NCBI RefSeq assembly: GCF_036365825.1
Contig: NZ_CP142675.1
Coordinates: 620,001-684,000 of the forward strand
Length of the DNA stretch: 64,000 nt
Reading direction: 5' to 3'
DNA from: Qipengyuania sp. HL-TH1
Lineage (GTDB): Bacteria; Pseudomonadota; Alphaproteobacteria; Sphingomonadales; Sphingomonadaceae
Shown here piece by piece: positions 35,547-44,465 of this stretch; the first letter of the stretch is position 1, and every line of letters begins with the position of its first letter. A program made the position numbers and the translations under genes. The notes under the pieces are model-generated. The model saw only the letters and a program-made list of their open reading frames with translations. It was not told where the DNA came from and ran no database searches.

Positions 35547-35928
35547 TCCTTCGGGTTTCTGCGCTCGCCTTGCCGAGAATGCGGGGATCGAAAGAACGCA
35601 AACGATCGATGGCGAGACGACTTGGTCAGCCAACGCGCTTAATTTTGGTCAGCGTGTGCTGTTCGGTGGGACCGCCGCGACCTCTGTGAACGTCGACCCC
35701 CTGCAGCCAGCAACGGTCGAAGATTATAAGCGAGCCGCGACCATGTGCGCGGCGGAAGGCAAGGGCGCAGTTTGCCGGCTCATTGGACCAATCAACTTCG
35801 AGTTCAGCTGGAAAGGCATCAAGACGTCGACGCCAGTTCTAACTGGTGAAGCAGCCACGGTGGTTGTCGAAGGAACGCGAGCCACCTGCAGATCGAGCAT
35901 GCAATCGCTTGGGAGCGACCACTCGTGA
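35464..35928 (+). CDS. Hypothetical secreted protein
   Basis: A 154-residue protein with a signal peptide (MRFAASSAAFIALIVQTPLQAG) and a mature part with three or four cysteines (GFCARL, TMCAAEGKGAVCRL, ATCRSS), likely disulfide-bonded in the periplasm. Start at TTG 35464 is supported by GGAG six bases upstream; ATG 35476 is the alternative. No family is recognised. Low GC and neighbours suggest an acquired gene. Confidence 0.6.
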   Translation: MNKTMRFAASSAAFIALIVQTPLQAGSDPSGFCARLAENAGIERTQTIDGETTWSANALNFGQRVLFGGTAATSVNVDPLQPATVEDYKRAATMCAAEGKGAVCRLIGPINFEFSWKGIKTSTPVLTGEAATVVVEGTRATCRSSMQSLGSDHS

Positions 35929-36102
35929 TTACCGGTCTGACGCGAACACTACCAAACTAATGGCGCGTCGATACCAGACTGTTGGCTGACACCCGATTGA
36001 GGCTATTGATAGACCAATGCATACACATTTGAGTATGTAGCGAACGACGATTGGGGGCCTAGGAAGGCTGCCAAAGGCGCTCAAGCTGAGGAGACAGGGG
36101 GA

Positions 36103-36339
36103 ATGAGCGTTTGGTGGTTTGTCATTGCTGGCGGTGTCATCGCTTTGGGCATTTACGCTCGCAGGGGGCAAAATGCGGTGTGGGGAACTGCGACCCTCGC
36201 GTTGTTAATCGGCGTTGGGATTGCGATTTTTCAGCCCGAGTTCGCCTGGTTTACAGTTACTAAGTCCGTAGCAATTGGGGCTTTAGTTGGCTTAGCCTTC
36301 GAGCTGTTGCCAATGTTGAAGAAAAACAATTCGCGATGA
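36103..36339 (+). CDS. Hypothetical two-helix membrane protein
   Basis: A 78-residue protein with two or three hydrophobic segments (VWWFVIAGGVIALGIY, ATLALLIGVGIAIF, SVAIGALVGLAFELLP) and a Lys/Asn-rich end. A strong AGGGGGA precedes the ATG. No function is recognised. The 174 bases before it contain no gene. Confidence 0.6.
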   Translation: MSVWWFVIAGGVIALGIYARRGQNAVWGTATLALLIGVGIAIFQPEFAWFTVTKSVAIGALVGLAFELLPMLKKNNSR

Positions 36340-36404
36340 GAAACGGCTGTTTGCGAAAGACAGAACCGTCATTAGTTTAGCGGCCGGTTTCCACCCAAAT
36401 CTCG

Positions 36405-36430
36405 GTCATCCCAGCGAAAGCTGGGATCGC
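36405..36430 (+). repeat. 26-bp palindromic repeat, upstream of GIY-YIG gene
   Basis: Core ATCCCAGCGAAAGCTGGGAT (36408-36427): perfect 8-bp arms with a GAAA loop, flanked by GTC on the left and CGC on the right. It lies 30 bases before the GIY-YIG start. The same 26 bases occur inverted at 36751-36776 and 36834-36859. Confidence 0.9.
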
Positions 36431-36459
36431 TCGCCGCACGCTGCGAGCTTTCTGGGCGC

Positions 36460-36744
36460 ATGAGCGCATGGGTCTACATCATGAGCAACCGCAAGGATGG
36501 GGTGCTCTATATCGGCGTGACCGCCGACCTCTCTCGGCGGATTGTCCAACATCGGGAGGGGAAGGGCTCGGCCTTCTGCCGGCGGTACGGGCTGACGCGG
36601 CTTGTCTATGCGGAAGAGCATGACAGCATCGAGGACGCGATCGCGCGCGAGAAGGCGATGAAGGCGTGGAAGCGCGCGTGGAAGATCGAACTGATCGAGG
36701 GTGCTAATCCTGAGTGGGACGATCTTTTCAGCGTAGTTCTTTGA
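36460..36744 (+). CDS. GIY-YIG nuclease family protein
   Basis: A 94-residue single-domain protein of the UPF0213/YhbQ-like GIY-YIG group. The VYIMSNRKDGVLYIGVT strand pair carries the motif (VYI...YIG), with Arg in LSRRIVQH, the CRRYGLTRLVYAEEH strand, the Glu of DAIAREKAMKAWKR, and NPEWDDLF at the end. The fold cuts one DNA strand using a divalent metal. All core residues are present, so activity is plausible. It is bracketed by three copies of a 26-bp palindrome: one direct upstream, two inverted downstream. Confidence 0.88.
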   Translation: MSAWVYIMSNRKDGVLYIGVTADLSRRIVQHREGKGSAFCRRYGLTRLVYAEEHDSIEDAIAREKAMKAWKRAWKIELIEGANPEWDDLFSVVL

Positions 36745-36750
36745 TTGCGG

Positions 36751-36776
36751 GCGATCCCAGCTTTCGCTGGGATGAC
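36751..36776 (-). repeat. 26-bp palindromic repeat, first downstream copy
   Basis: Exact reverse complement of 36405-36430, six bases after the GIY-YIG stop. With the copy at 36405 it forms an inverted pair around the gene. Confidence 0.9.
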
Positions 36777-36833
36777 GTGGCGGGGCAGAGTTGACGTGGC
36801 GGGGCTGGCTGCCTTGGTGGGGCTGGGCCGAGG

Positions 36834-36859
36834 GCGATCCCAGCTTTCGCTGGGATGAC
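36834..36859 (-). repeat. 26-bp palindromic repeat, second downstream copy
   Basis: Identical to 36751-36776 and in the same orientation, 57 bases farther on. The spacer holds a smaller direct repeat, TGACGTGGCGGGGC, at 36773-36786 and 36793-36806. Confidence 0.9.
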
Positions 36860-36931
36860 GAAGTGGGGCTGGGCTGACGCCGTGGCGGCAGGGCTTTCCT
36901 ACACACCCTATCCCGTGCCTTACTCTCGCGG

Positions 36932-37424
36932 ATGAAGCACTACCCGCCGCCCATCGCAAAACCGCGCACGCCCTCCATCACCATCCCGCCGTTCCATGCC
37001 GTCCCGCTGCGTCATCGCGCCGATGGGTGGACGCCCGTGCGGCAGGCGGAGTTCATCGGGCACCTTGCCGCGACGCGTTCGGTCGCGGCGGCGGCGCGCG
37101 GCGTTTCGATGGCGCGCGAGACCGCCTATCGCCTGCGCGCGCGGCCCGGGGCGCAAGGCTTTGCGGCGGCGTGGGACGTGGCGCTCGCGCGGCCGCGTTC
37201 GGAGGCCGGGCGGGTGCGGCTCGAGGCGGCGCTGGCGGCTGCACGCGCGGCGCGAGAGGCACACCGGAAGGTTCACGATCCCCGAGCTCGAATGGCGGGT
37301 TGCGACCGGGCTGTGGCAGGTCATGCTGCGCGGCGGGCGCTATGTCGGCGTGGTCCGCAAGCCCGACGAAACCGCACTTCTCGCGCTGCTCTCGCGCACG
37401 CGCACGGCCGCGGGGCGGGCATGA
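36932..37424 (+). pseudogene. HTH-type hypothetical protein broken by a frameshift
   Basis: The first frame encodes MKHYPPPIAKPRTPSITIPP, then a helix-turn-helix-like stretch (FIGHLAATRSVAAAARGVSM, ARETAYRLRARPGAQGF), and runs on past 37250 as nonsense. The natural continuation, RFTIPELEWRVATGLWQV and RGGRYVGVVRKPDETALLAL, lies in another frame ending at 37424. Skipping one base at 37253 gives one 163-residue protein typical of sphingomonads. Whether the shift is real or an assembly error cannot be told here. Confidence 0.65.
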
Positions 37425-37581
37425 TGCGCGATGAAGGTCACGCTTTTGGGGCGCGCGGTTCGCGGTCCATGCCAGCGCGCGGTTTGATCTCGATCAAGGA
37501 GCCGCGCCGGATAGCTGCTATACTGGCCGCATCACGCGGGGAATCGGCCCGTTGGCCATCCTGCAAACTGGGAGACGAGCC

Positions 37582-38409
37582 ATGAAGACGATCCTGTTCA
37601 ACGCCGCCGGGGACGACGCCTTTCCCGGACGGCTCGATGCCGTGCTTGGTCTGGCGCGGCGGTTCGATGCGCATCTCACGCTGCTGCACGCGATCCCCTA
37701 TGAAGCGGTGGGCGTGCTCGATTTCCAGGGCGCCGCCTTTGCCGCGATGGTACCGATCTGGCGCGAGGAGGCGGCGCGGCTGCGCGAGGCGACGCTGGCC
37801 GATCTCGCCAATGAGGACGTGCCGTGGAACTGGGTCGATGCGGGCGGGCCGGCGGCGCTGGCGCTGCTGCGCGAATCCGCGCTGAACGATCTGGTGGTGG
37901 TGAGCGCGCGCGATCAGTCAGCAGGCCCGGATACGCCGTCCTTCACCGCGGGCGAACTGGCGCTATCGGCGTCCTGCCCGGTGCTGGTGCTGCCCGAGAC
38001 CTGCACGCGGATCGACCCCGAAGCGCCCGCGCTGGTCGCGTGGGACGGATCGGCCGAAGCCTCGCACGCGCTCAAAGCGGCGGTGCCGTTGCTCCGGCTG
38101 TCGAGCGCGGTCTATCTCGCAACGGTCAAGGAAGCCGGGAAACCGGCGAAAGCGGCGAAGGAGCCCGACCTGCCGCCGGTTGCGGGGGCGGACTACCTCT
38201 CGCGCCACGGCATCTCCTGCGAGATGATCGAGGTCGCGCCGCATGAGGAGGGCGTGGCCGCCGCGTTGCAGGCCGAGGCCGCCACGCGCAAAGCGGGGCT
38301 GCTCGTCATGGGCGCCTATGGCCATACGCGCCTGACCGAACGCGTGTTCGGCGGCGTGACGCGCAGGATGCTCACCGGAGTGCGCATCCCGCTCTTGCTG
38401 ACGCATTGA
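37582..38409 (+). CDS. Universal stress protein
   Basis: A 275-residue protein made of two Usp-like halves. The first starts MKTILFNAAGDDAF; the second ends with the ATP-binding pattern GAYGHTRLTERVFGG and TRRMLTGVRIPLLLTH. Two-domain Usp proteins respond to nutrient or redox stress; the partner is unknown. ATG 37582 has GGGAGA upstream. The GTG/ATG-like start at 37552 is less likely. Confidence 0.88.
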   Translation: MKTILFNAAGDDAFPGRLDAVLGLARRFDAHLTLLHAIPYEAVGVLDFQGAAFAAMVPIWREEAARLREATLADLANEDVPWNWVDAGGPAALALLRESALNDLVVVSARDQSAGPDTPSFTAGELALSASCPVLVLPETCTRIDPEAPALVAWDGSAEASHALKAAVPLLRLSSAVYLATVKEAGKPAKAAKEPDLPPVAGADYLSRHGISCEMIEVAPHEEGVAAALQAEAATRKAGLLVMGAYGHTRLTERVFGGVTRRMLTGVRIPLLLTH

Positions 38410-38428
38410 CGCTGGGCCGGGGGCCGGA

Positions 38429-40279
38429 TCAGTCCTTGCGCGGACCGCCCGGCTTGCCCTTGGGCTTGAACTTGGGCTTGCCCGCGAAGGGCTTGCCGCC
38501 ACCGGGTTTGCCGCCGCCGGGCTTGCCGCGCTTGAACGGCGGCTTGCCACCGGGGCCCTTGCCGGGACCACCCGGACCGCCGGGACCCTTGCCCGCGGGA
38601 CGCGCGTGGATCTTGCCCGCGCCGCCACCGCCGCCGTGCTTGCGGCGGTTCTCGCGCGCTTCGATACGCGGGCCCTCGGGGGCCTCCTCGATCGCGATCG
38701 CATCCTGCTCGTCCTCGGGCGAGGCAGTGCGCTGCACGGCATCGGCGAACTTGCCCGCCACCGCGCGCGGCACCTGGAACCAGCTTTCGGTCTGGCCGAT
38801 GCGGATCGCGCCGATCTCGTTGCGGGTGATGTGGCCGCGGCGGCAGATCAGCGGCAGGATCCAGCGCGGCTCGGCGTTCTGGCGTCGGCCGATGTCGATG
38901 CGGAACCAGGTCACGTCCTCGAAGCCGGGACGGTGGCGCTCGGCCTTGGCCTTCTCATGCGCTTCGGGGGTGTTGGCGATCAGCTCCTCGGGCTCGGGCA
39001 TCTTCGCCCGGTGTGCCTGGACCAGCGCGGCGGCGATGTCCTCGGGCGTCATGCGCGCCATTAGCTCGGCGGCCGTCTCGCGATCGGACTCGTCGATCTC
39101 GCGCGGTTCGGTGAGCTTCTCGATGAGGCGCGTGTGGTCCTTCTTGCGGATCGCCTCGGGGGTGGGGGCGTCCATCCACTGGGCCTCGATGCGGGCCCCG
39201 CGGAGCATGCCTTCGACCCGGCGGCGGCGATTGTAGGGCACGATGATCGCAGCGGTGCCCTTCTTGCCTGCGCGTCCGGTGCGGCCCGAGCGGTGCTGGA
39301 GCGTTTCGGCATCGCGCGGGATCTCGACATGGATCACCAGGCTGAGCGTGGGCAGGTCGATCCCGCGCGCGGCGACATCGGTCGCCACGCAGACGCGGGC
39401 GCGTCGGTCGCGCAGCGCCTGTAGCGCCTGGTTGCGCTCGGACTGCGAATGCTCGCCCGAAAGCGCGACAACGCCGAAGCCGCGGTTCTGCAGCGTGGAG
39501 TGGAGGCGGCGCACGCTTTCGCGCGTGGCGCAGAAACAGATCGCGGTTTCGGCTTCGTGGAAGCGCAGCATGTTGACCACTGCGTTCTCGATTTCGGACG
39601 GGCCGACGGTGATCCCCTGATAGGTGATGTCGCCATGACCGCGTGTCTCGCCGGCAAGCGACAGGCGCAGTGCATTACGCTGGTAGCGTTCGGCCAGCCG
39701 TTCGATCGGGCGCGGCATGGTGGCGGAGAACAGCAGCGTGCGGCGCGTATCGGGAGTCGCGTCGAGGATTTCCTCGAGATCTTCGCGGAAGCCCATGTCG
39801 AGCATCTCGTCGGCCTCGTCGAGCACCACGCCGACCAGTCCCGAGAGGTCGAGCGCGCCGCGTTCAAGGTGGTCGCGCAGGCGTCCGGGCGTGCCGACGA
39901 CGATCGCGGGCCCACCGCGCAGCGCGCGGCGTTCCTTGCTCGCATCCATCCCGCCAACGCAGGTGGCAATGCGCAGGCCCGCACCGGCATAAAGCCAGCC
40001 AAGCTCGCGGCTGACCTGCAGCGCGAGCTCGCGGGTGGGCGCGATGGCCAGCACCAGCGGCTTTTCGGACAGCGGCATGCTGCCGGTTTCGCCAAGCAGT
40101 TCGGGTGCCAGCGCGAGACCGAAGGCAACGGTCTTGCCGCTGCCGGTCTGCGCGGAGACGATCAGGTCGCGGCCGGCCGCATCGGGAGCGATGACGGCGG
40201 CCTGGACCGGGGTGGGGGCTTCATAGCCGCGGGCGGCAAGCGCTTCGCCGAGAACCGGCGGGAGAGTTTCGAAAGACAT
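38429..40279 (-). CDS. DEAD-box ATP-dependent RNA helicase
   Basis: A 616-residue RNA helicase. The Q motif (YEAPTPVQ), motif I QTGSGKT, motif II DEAD (VVLDEADEMLDMG), motif III SAT and motif VI HRSGRTGRAGKKG are intact. A DbpA-type RNA-binding domain (VTWFRIDIGRRQNAEPRWIL) follows, then a Lys/Gly-rich disordered tail of about 90 residues. It is related to DeaD/CsdA and acts in ribosome assembly or mRNA turnover. Start at ATG 40279. Confidence 0.93.
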   Translation of the reverse strand: MSFETLPPVLGEALAARGYEAPTPVQAAVIAPDAAGRDLIVSAQTGSGKTVAFGLALAPELLGETGSMPLSEKPLVLAIAPTRELALQVSRELGWLYAGAGLRIATCVGGMDASKERRALRGGPAIVVGTPGRLRDHLERGALDLSGLVGVVLDEADEMLDMGFREDLEEILDATPDTRRTLLFSATMPRPIERLAERYQRNALRLSLAGETRGHGDITYQGITVGPSEIENAVVNMLRFHEAETAICFCATRESVRRLHSTLQNRGFGVVALSGEHSQSERNQALQALRDRRARVCVATDVAARGIDLPTLSLVIHVEIPRDAETLQHRSGRTGRAGKKGTAAIIVPYNRRRRVEGMLRGARIEAQWMDAPTPEAIRKKDHTRLIEKLTEPREIDESDRETAAELMARMTPEDIAAALVQAHRAKMPEPEELIANTPEAHEKAKAERHRPGFEDVTWFRIDIGRRQNAEPRWILPLICRRGHITRNEIGAIRIGQTESWFQVPRAVAGKFADAVQRTASPEDEQDAIAIEEAPEGPRIEARENRRKHGGGGGAGKIHARPAGKGPGGPGGPGKGPGGKPPFKRGKPGGGKPGGGKPFAGKPKFKPKGKPGGPRKD

Positions 40280-40606
40280 AGGACTCGATAGAACGGAGGC
40301 ATCGCGGAATGCGACGCGAGGAGGAGGGGGAGGTGTAGCAATGCGCCCGGCTGGCGCGAATAAGGGGTGCGTCGGCGGGTTTGGCACCTGCACGCTCGGG
40401 ACCGCCTATAGCGTATTCGAGGCGGTTTGGCTTGCGATATTTTGCAGGTGCGAAATCAGTGCTCGCAAACGTCGATCCGGCGGCCGGTCCGGATGTTACA
40501 GTTGCGGGTCACAAACCGCTCGATTGTCTTGCAGATTTCTTCGTCCGGCAATGATCCGGTCAACCAGCGCTCATATTGCGCCTTCATCTTACCTGGAGGG
40601 CAATTC
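40280..40606. other. Intergenic region between helicase and TonB receptor
   Basis: 327 bases between two divergent genes with no credible coding sequence. It must hold the promoters and leaders of both: an unusually long leader is common for DEAD-box helicases regulated by temperature. I see no distinct operator or riboswitch. GGAGGG, seven bases before 40607, is the receptor's ribosome-binding site. Confidence 0.6.
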
Positions 40607-43438
40607 ATGAAAATCAGAACCACGCTGTTCGCCGGAGCCGCGATTGCGGCGCTGTCGCTTCCCGCCATTGCGCATGCCGGCGAAGTCGTCGGCACCGTGT
40701 CCGATGCCAGCGATACCATCGCTTTGCGCAGCGCGCAGATCCGCATCGTCGAGCTCGACCGCGTGGCGACGTCCGAGCGCGATGGCTCCTTCCTCTTCGC
40801 CGATGTCCCCGCGGGTGAATACACGCTGGAAATCAGCTATGTCGGTGCCGAAACCGTCACCCGCATGGTCAGCGTTCCCGCCACCGGCGCGGTGCGCGCG
40901 GACATCGCGATGTCCGGCTTCGGCGATAACGAGATCCTCGTCATCGGCCAGGCGGCGAACCTGTCGAGCGCGCTGTCGCGCAAGAAGGAAGCCGACGGTG
41001 TCTCCGATGTGCTGACGCGCGATGCGATCGGCCAGTTCCCCGATCAGAACGTCGCCGAAAGCCTGCGCCGCCTGCCCGGTGTCAATGTCCTCAATGACCA
41101 GGGCGAAGGCCGCTTCGTTTCGGTGCGCGGGCTTGCACCCGACCTCGTGTCCTCCTCGCTCAACGGCGTGCGCCTGCCGTCGCCCGAAGCCGATGTGCGC
41201 TCGGTCGCGCTCGACGTGATCTCCTCCGACATCATCGAATCGATCGAAGTGAAGAAGTCGCTCACTCCCGATATGGACGCCGATACGATCGGCGCCTCGG
41301 TCGAGATCGAGACGACCAGCGCCTTCGACCGCAAGAAGCGCCTGCTGACCGCCAAGATCGAAGGCAGCTATAACGATTACGCCGACCAGATCAGTCCCAA
41401 GGGAAGCCTCGATTTCGCCAGTCGCGTGGGCGACAATTTCGGCATTTCGGGCGGCGTCAGCTATTACAAGCGCACCTTCGAAACCGACAATATCGAGGCC
41501 GATGGCTGGGAAGAGGACGATGGCGTCATCTATGCCGAGGACCTCGAATATCGCGACTATGATGTCGAGCGCGAGCGTATCAGCGCGACGCTGGGCTTCG
41601 ATGTCCGCGCGGGCGACAGCACCGAGCTGTATGTTCGCGGCGTGTACAGCCAGTTCGACGACCAGGAGAGCCGCCGCCGCCTGATCTTCGATCTCGGCGA
41701 CGCGATCGTCTCGGGTTCGGGCAGCACGGTCAACTACAGCGATACCGACCCCGATCCGGACGAGGACGCTGCGATCACCGTCGAACGCGACATCAAGGAC
41801 CGCTTCGAAAGTCAGAAGATCCGCTCGCTCGTCTTCGGCGGCGAAAGCGACTGGGGTGCATGGTTCGCCAATTACTCGGCCAGCTGGGCAAAATCGAGCG
41901 AGCTCGAAAACGGCAGCCTCGATCCGATCTCGTTCGAACGCGAATATGAGGAAGAAGGCTTTGGCGTGGGGCTGGACTTCAGCGATCCGCGCATCCCGCT
42001 CTATACCGCCACCGACCCGAGCGGCGACTTCCGCAATCCCGGAGCATTCGAACTCAACGACGTGGAATTCGTCACGCTCTCCGATTCGCAGGACGAGGAA
42101 TGGTCGGCGAAATTCGATATCGGCCGCCGCTTTGCCGCCGACAATGGCGAATTCACCGTGCAGGTCGGGTTCAAGGGCCGCTGGCGCGACAAGACCTATG
42201 ACGCGGATGTCGCATTCTACGAAAACGACGCGATGACGCTGACCGACGCGCTGGGTGAAGGCCAGACCTATCGCCTGGCCGATATCTCGCCGGTTGCCGG
42301 CTTCACTGCCGGTTCGGACTTCTTCCGCGCGAACTTCGGCAATTTCGAATTGCAGGAAGCCGACAGCGCCTATGACAGCGCGGTCGAGGATTTCGCGGTC
42401 GCTGAGGACATCATGGCCGGCTATCTGCTCGGCCGCTGGGAAAGCGCGGACCTGCGCGTGGTCTATGGCCTGCGGTACGAGCACACCGACAACACGCTGG
42501 CAGGCAACAATGTCCTGCTGGTCGAGGAAGACGGAACGCTGCCGGATGGCTCGATCGCGGGTGACGATACCGTACTCGTTTCGCCCATTTCGATCGACAA
42601 GAGCTACGACCACTGGCTGCCGAGCCTCAATGTGCGGTATGAAGCGCAGACCGACCTCGTCCTGCGCGCGGGCTTTTTTCGCTCGATCGTGCGTCCCACG
42701 CCGTTCCAGCAGGCACCGCACTTCGCAGTCGAGGAAGCCGATGACGGCGAGCGCGAAGGCGAGTTCGGCAATCCCGCGCTGCTGCCGACCGAGGCATGGA
42801 ACTTCGATGCGGCGGTCGAATATTACATGAGCTCGAACGGCGCGCTGTTCGCTTCGGTCTTCTACAAGAGCCTCGACAATTTCATTGTCGATGTGAACAC
42901 CGATGTCGCGGGCAGTTTCCGTGGCCTCGCATTCGACGAGGCGACCATCGCCCGCAATGGCGACGAGGCCGACATCTTCGGTATCGAGCTGGGCTTTGCG
43001 CAGGCGTTCACCGGCGCGCTCGACGGCGTCGTGGTGCAGGCGAACTACACCTACACCGATGCCGAGGGTACGGTCACCACGCTGGCCAGCGAAGGGCCGC
43101 GCTCGATTGCGCTGCCCGCCACTGCCAAGCATACCGCCAACTTCTCGGTCGGTTACGACAAGGGGCCCATCGATATCCGCCTGTCGGGCACCTATCGCGA
43201 CAAATATCTCGACGAGCTCGCCGATACGGCGGATCTCGACCGCTATGTCGACGACCACTTCCAGCTCGACCTGTCGGCCAAGCTGCGGGTCACCGACAAC
43301 GTGCAGGTGTTCTACGAATGGGTGAACATCAACAACGCGAAATATTTCGCTTACAACACCTTCGGCAGCCAGCGTAACCTCTACCAATACGAGGAATACA
43401 ACTGGACCATGAAGGGTGGCTTGAGGGTGACGTTCTGA
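40607..43438 (+). CDS. TonB-dependent receptor, Xanthomonas/Caulobacter type
   Basis: A 943-residue outer-membrane receptor. Signal peptide to about residue 23 (ALSLPAIAHAGE), an N-terminal carboxypeptidase-regulatory-like beta domain (VVGTVSDASDTIALRSAQI), a plug with DAIGQFPDQNVAESLRRLPG and GRFVSVRGLAPDL, then a barrel ending GGLRVTF. These mark the large TIGR01782-like group. ATG 40607 gives the signal peptide and has GGAGGG upstream. It is coupled by TGATG to the phytase gene, so phytate or an inositol phosphate is the likely ligand. Confidence 0.93.
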   Translation: MKIRTTLFAGAAIAALSLPAIAHAGEVVGTVSDASDTIALRSAQIRIVELDRVATSERDGSFLFADVPAGEYTLEISYVGAETVTRMVSVPATGAVRADIAMSGFGDNEILVIGQAANLSSALSRKKEADGVSDVLTRDAIGQFPDQNVAESLRRLPGVNVLNDQGEGRFVSVRGLAPDLVSSSLNGVRLPSPEADVRSVALDVISSDIIESIEVKKSLTPDMDADTIGASVEIETTSAFDRKKRLLTAKIEGSYNDYADQISPKGSLDFASRVGDNFGISGGVSYYKRTFETDNIEADGWEEDDGVIYAEDLEYRDYDVERERISATLGFDVRAGDSTELYVRGVYSQFDDQESRRRLIFDLGDAIVSGSGSTVNYSDTDPDPDEDAAITVERDIKDRFESQKIRSLVFGGESDWGAWFANYSASWAKSSELENGSLDPISFEREYEEEGFGVGLDFSDPRIPLYTATDPSGDFRNPGAFELNDVEFVTLSDSQDEEWSAKFDIGRRFAADNGEFTVQVGFKGRWRDKTYDADVAFYENDAMTLTDALGEGQTYRLADISPVAGFTAGSDFFRANFGNFELQEADSAYDSAVEDFAVAEDIMAGYLLGRWESADLRVVYGLRYEHTDNTLAGNNVLLVEEDGTLPDGSIAGDDTVLVSPISIDKSYDHWLPSLNVRYEAQTDLVLRAGFFRSIVRPTPFQQAPHFAVEEADDGEREGEFGNPALLPTEAWNFDAAVEYYMSSNGALFASVFYKSLDNFIVDVNTDVAGSFRGLAFDEATIARNGDEADIFGIELGFAQAFTGALDGVVVQANYTYTDAEGTVTTLASEGPRSIALPATAKHTANFSVGYDKGPIDIRLSGTYRDKYLDELADTADLDRYVDDHFQLDLSAKLRVTDNVQVFYEWVNINNAKYFAYNTFGSQRNLYQYEEYNWTMKGGLRVTF

Positions 43439-44460
43439 TGCGCGGTGAATTCCAGATTTTCGCACTTGCCAGCCTCGGGATCGCCGCCGCCTGCGCGACG
43501 ATCCCGGCCGTCGGCGATCCCGCCGTGCCGGTCTTCGCAGTGGCGGAGACCGTGCCGGTGGTCACCACCAACGAGGACGCCGCCGACGATCCGGCGATCT
43601 GGCGCAATGCGGCATCGCCCGCCGACAGCCTGATCGTCGCGACCGACAAGAAGGCGGGGCTGTATGTCTATGGCCTCGACGGCAAGGTGAAGAGCTTCAG
43701 CGAGCATCCCGCGCTCAACAATGTCGACCTCGTCGACATGGGCGAGACGGGCGTGATCGTCTTCGCCAGCGATCGCAGCGATCTCGCCAGCGCCAGGATC
43801 GTGCTTTACCGTCTCGACACGGCGAAGGGCGCGCTCACCGAACTGGCCCGCCTGGCCACGGGTCCGAGCGAAGCCTACGGCATCTGCGGCACACGCCGCG
43901 ATGACAAGCTGGTGGTCTACACCGCGCCCAAGAGCGGGCGGATCGGCGAGTGGGAAATCGCCCTGGGCGATACTCCCCGCGCGCGCGAACTGCGCACCAT
44001 GCAGGTCCCCTCGCAGCCCGAGGGCTGCGCGGTCGATCATCGTAGCGGCATGCTCTACATCGGCGAGGAAGCGGGCGGCGTCTGGCGGTTCGCCCCCGGC
44101 ACGGTCACGGGCGAGCTGGTTGCCGCGGTCGATGGGCGCAAGCTCGTCGCCGATCTTGAGGGGCTGGCCCTCGTGCCCGAGGGCAGTTCTGGCGGCTGGC
44201 TCTATGCCTCGAGCCAGGGTGACAACACCTACATGCGCTACGCGCTGCCCGACATGACCCCGGCAGGACGGTTCCGGATCGCCGAGGGCCGCTTCGGCAG
44301 CACCGAGGAAACCGACGGGATCGAAGCCATGCGCGGCGATTTCGGTCCGAACTTCCCCGGCGGCCTGTTCATCGCGCAGGACGGGATCAACGACGGCAAG
44401 GCGCAGAACTTCAAGCTGGTCCCGCTGGGCGCGATCGAGGAGGCGCTGGCGGCGGAGTAG
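43438..44460 (+). CDS. Beta-propeller phytase lipoprotein
   Basis: A 340-residue 3-phytase of the six-bladed beta-propeller class. A lipobox (IAAAC) near residue 19 predicts a lipoprotein. DDPAIWRNAASPADSLIVATDKKAG is the family's N-terminal calcium and phosphate region; SEAYGIC, QPEGCAVDH, YIGEEAGGVWRF and the C-terminal IAQDGIND follow. It would release phosphate from phytate at the outer membrane. The ATG overlaps the receptor stop. Confidence 0.9.
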   Translation: MRGEFQIFALASLGIAAACATIPAVGDPAVPVFAVAETVPVVTTNEDAADDPAIWRNAASPADSLIVATDKKAGLYVYGLDGKVKSFSEHPALNNVDLVDMGETGVIVFASDRSDLASARIVLYRLDTAKGALTELARLATGPSEAYGICGTRRDDKLVVYTAPKSGRIGEWEIALGDTPRARELRTMQVPSQPEGCAVDHRSGMLYIGEEAGGVWRFAPGTVTGELVAAVDGRKLVADLEGLALVPEGSSGGWLYASSQGDNTYMRYALPDMTPAGRFRIAEGRFGSTEETDGIEAMRGDFGPNFPGGLFIAQDGINDGKAQNFKLVPLGAIEEALAAE

Positions 44461-44465
44461 GGCGC

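Larger units (their letters stand above)
35020..36404. other. Low-GC islet 2
   Basis: Begins 11 bases after uvrC at dispersed repeat copy 2 and ends near TTTCCACCCAAA at 36388-36399. Inside are a broken hypothetical gene, a secreted Cys-rich protein and a small membrane protein, all of unknown function and of lower GC than the chromosome around them. Confidence 0.5.

Noticed and set aside
36405..36859. CRISPR array from three identical repeats
   Set aside because: Copies differ in orientation, spacing is irregular, a gene lies between them and no cas gene is present.
38440..38600. Tandem DNA repeat at the 3' end of the helicase gene
   Set aside because: It encodes the normal Lys/Gly-rich low-complexity tail of DEAD-box helicases; not a separate element.
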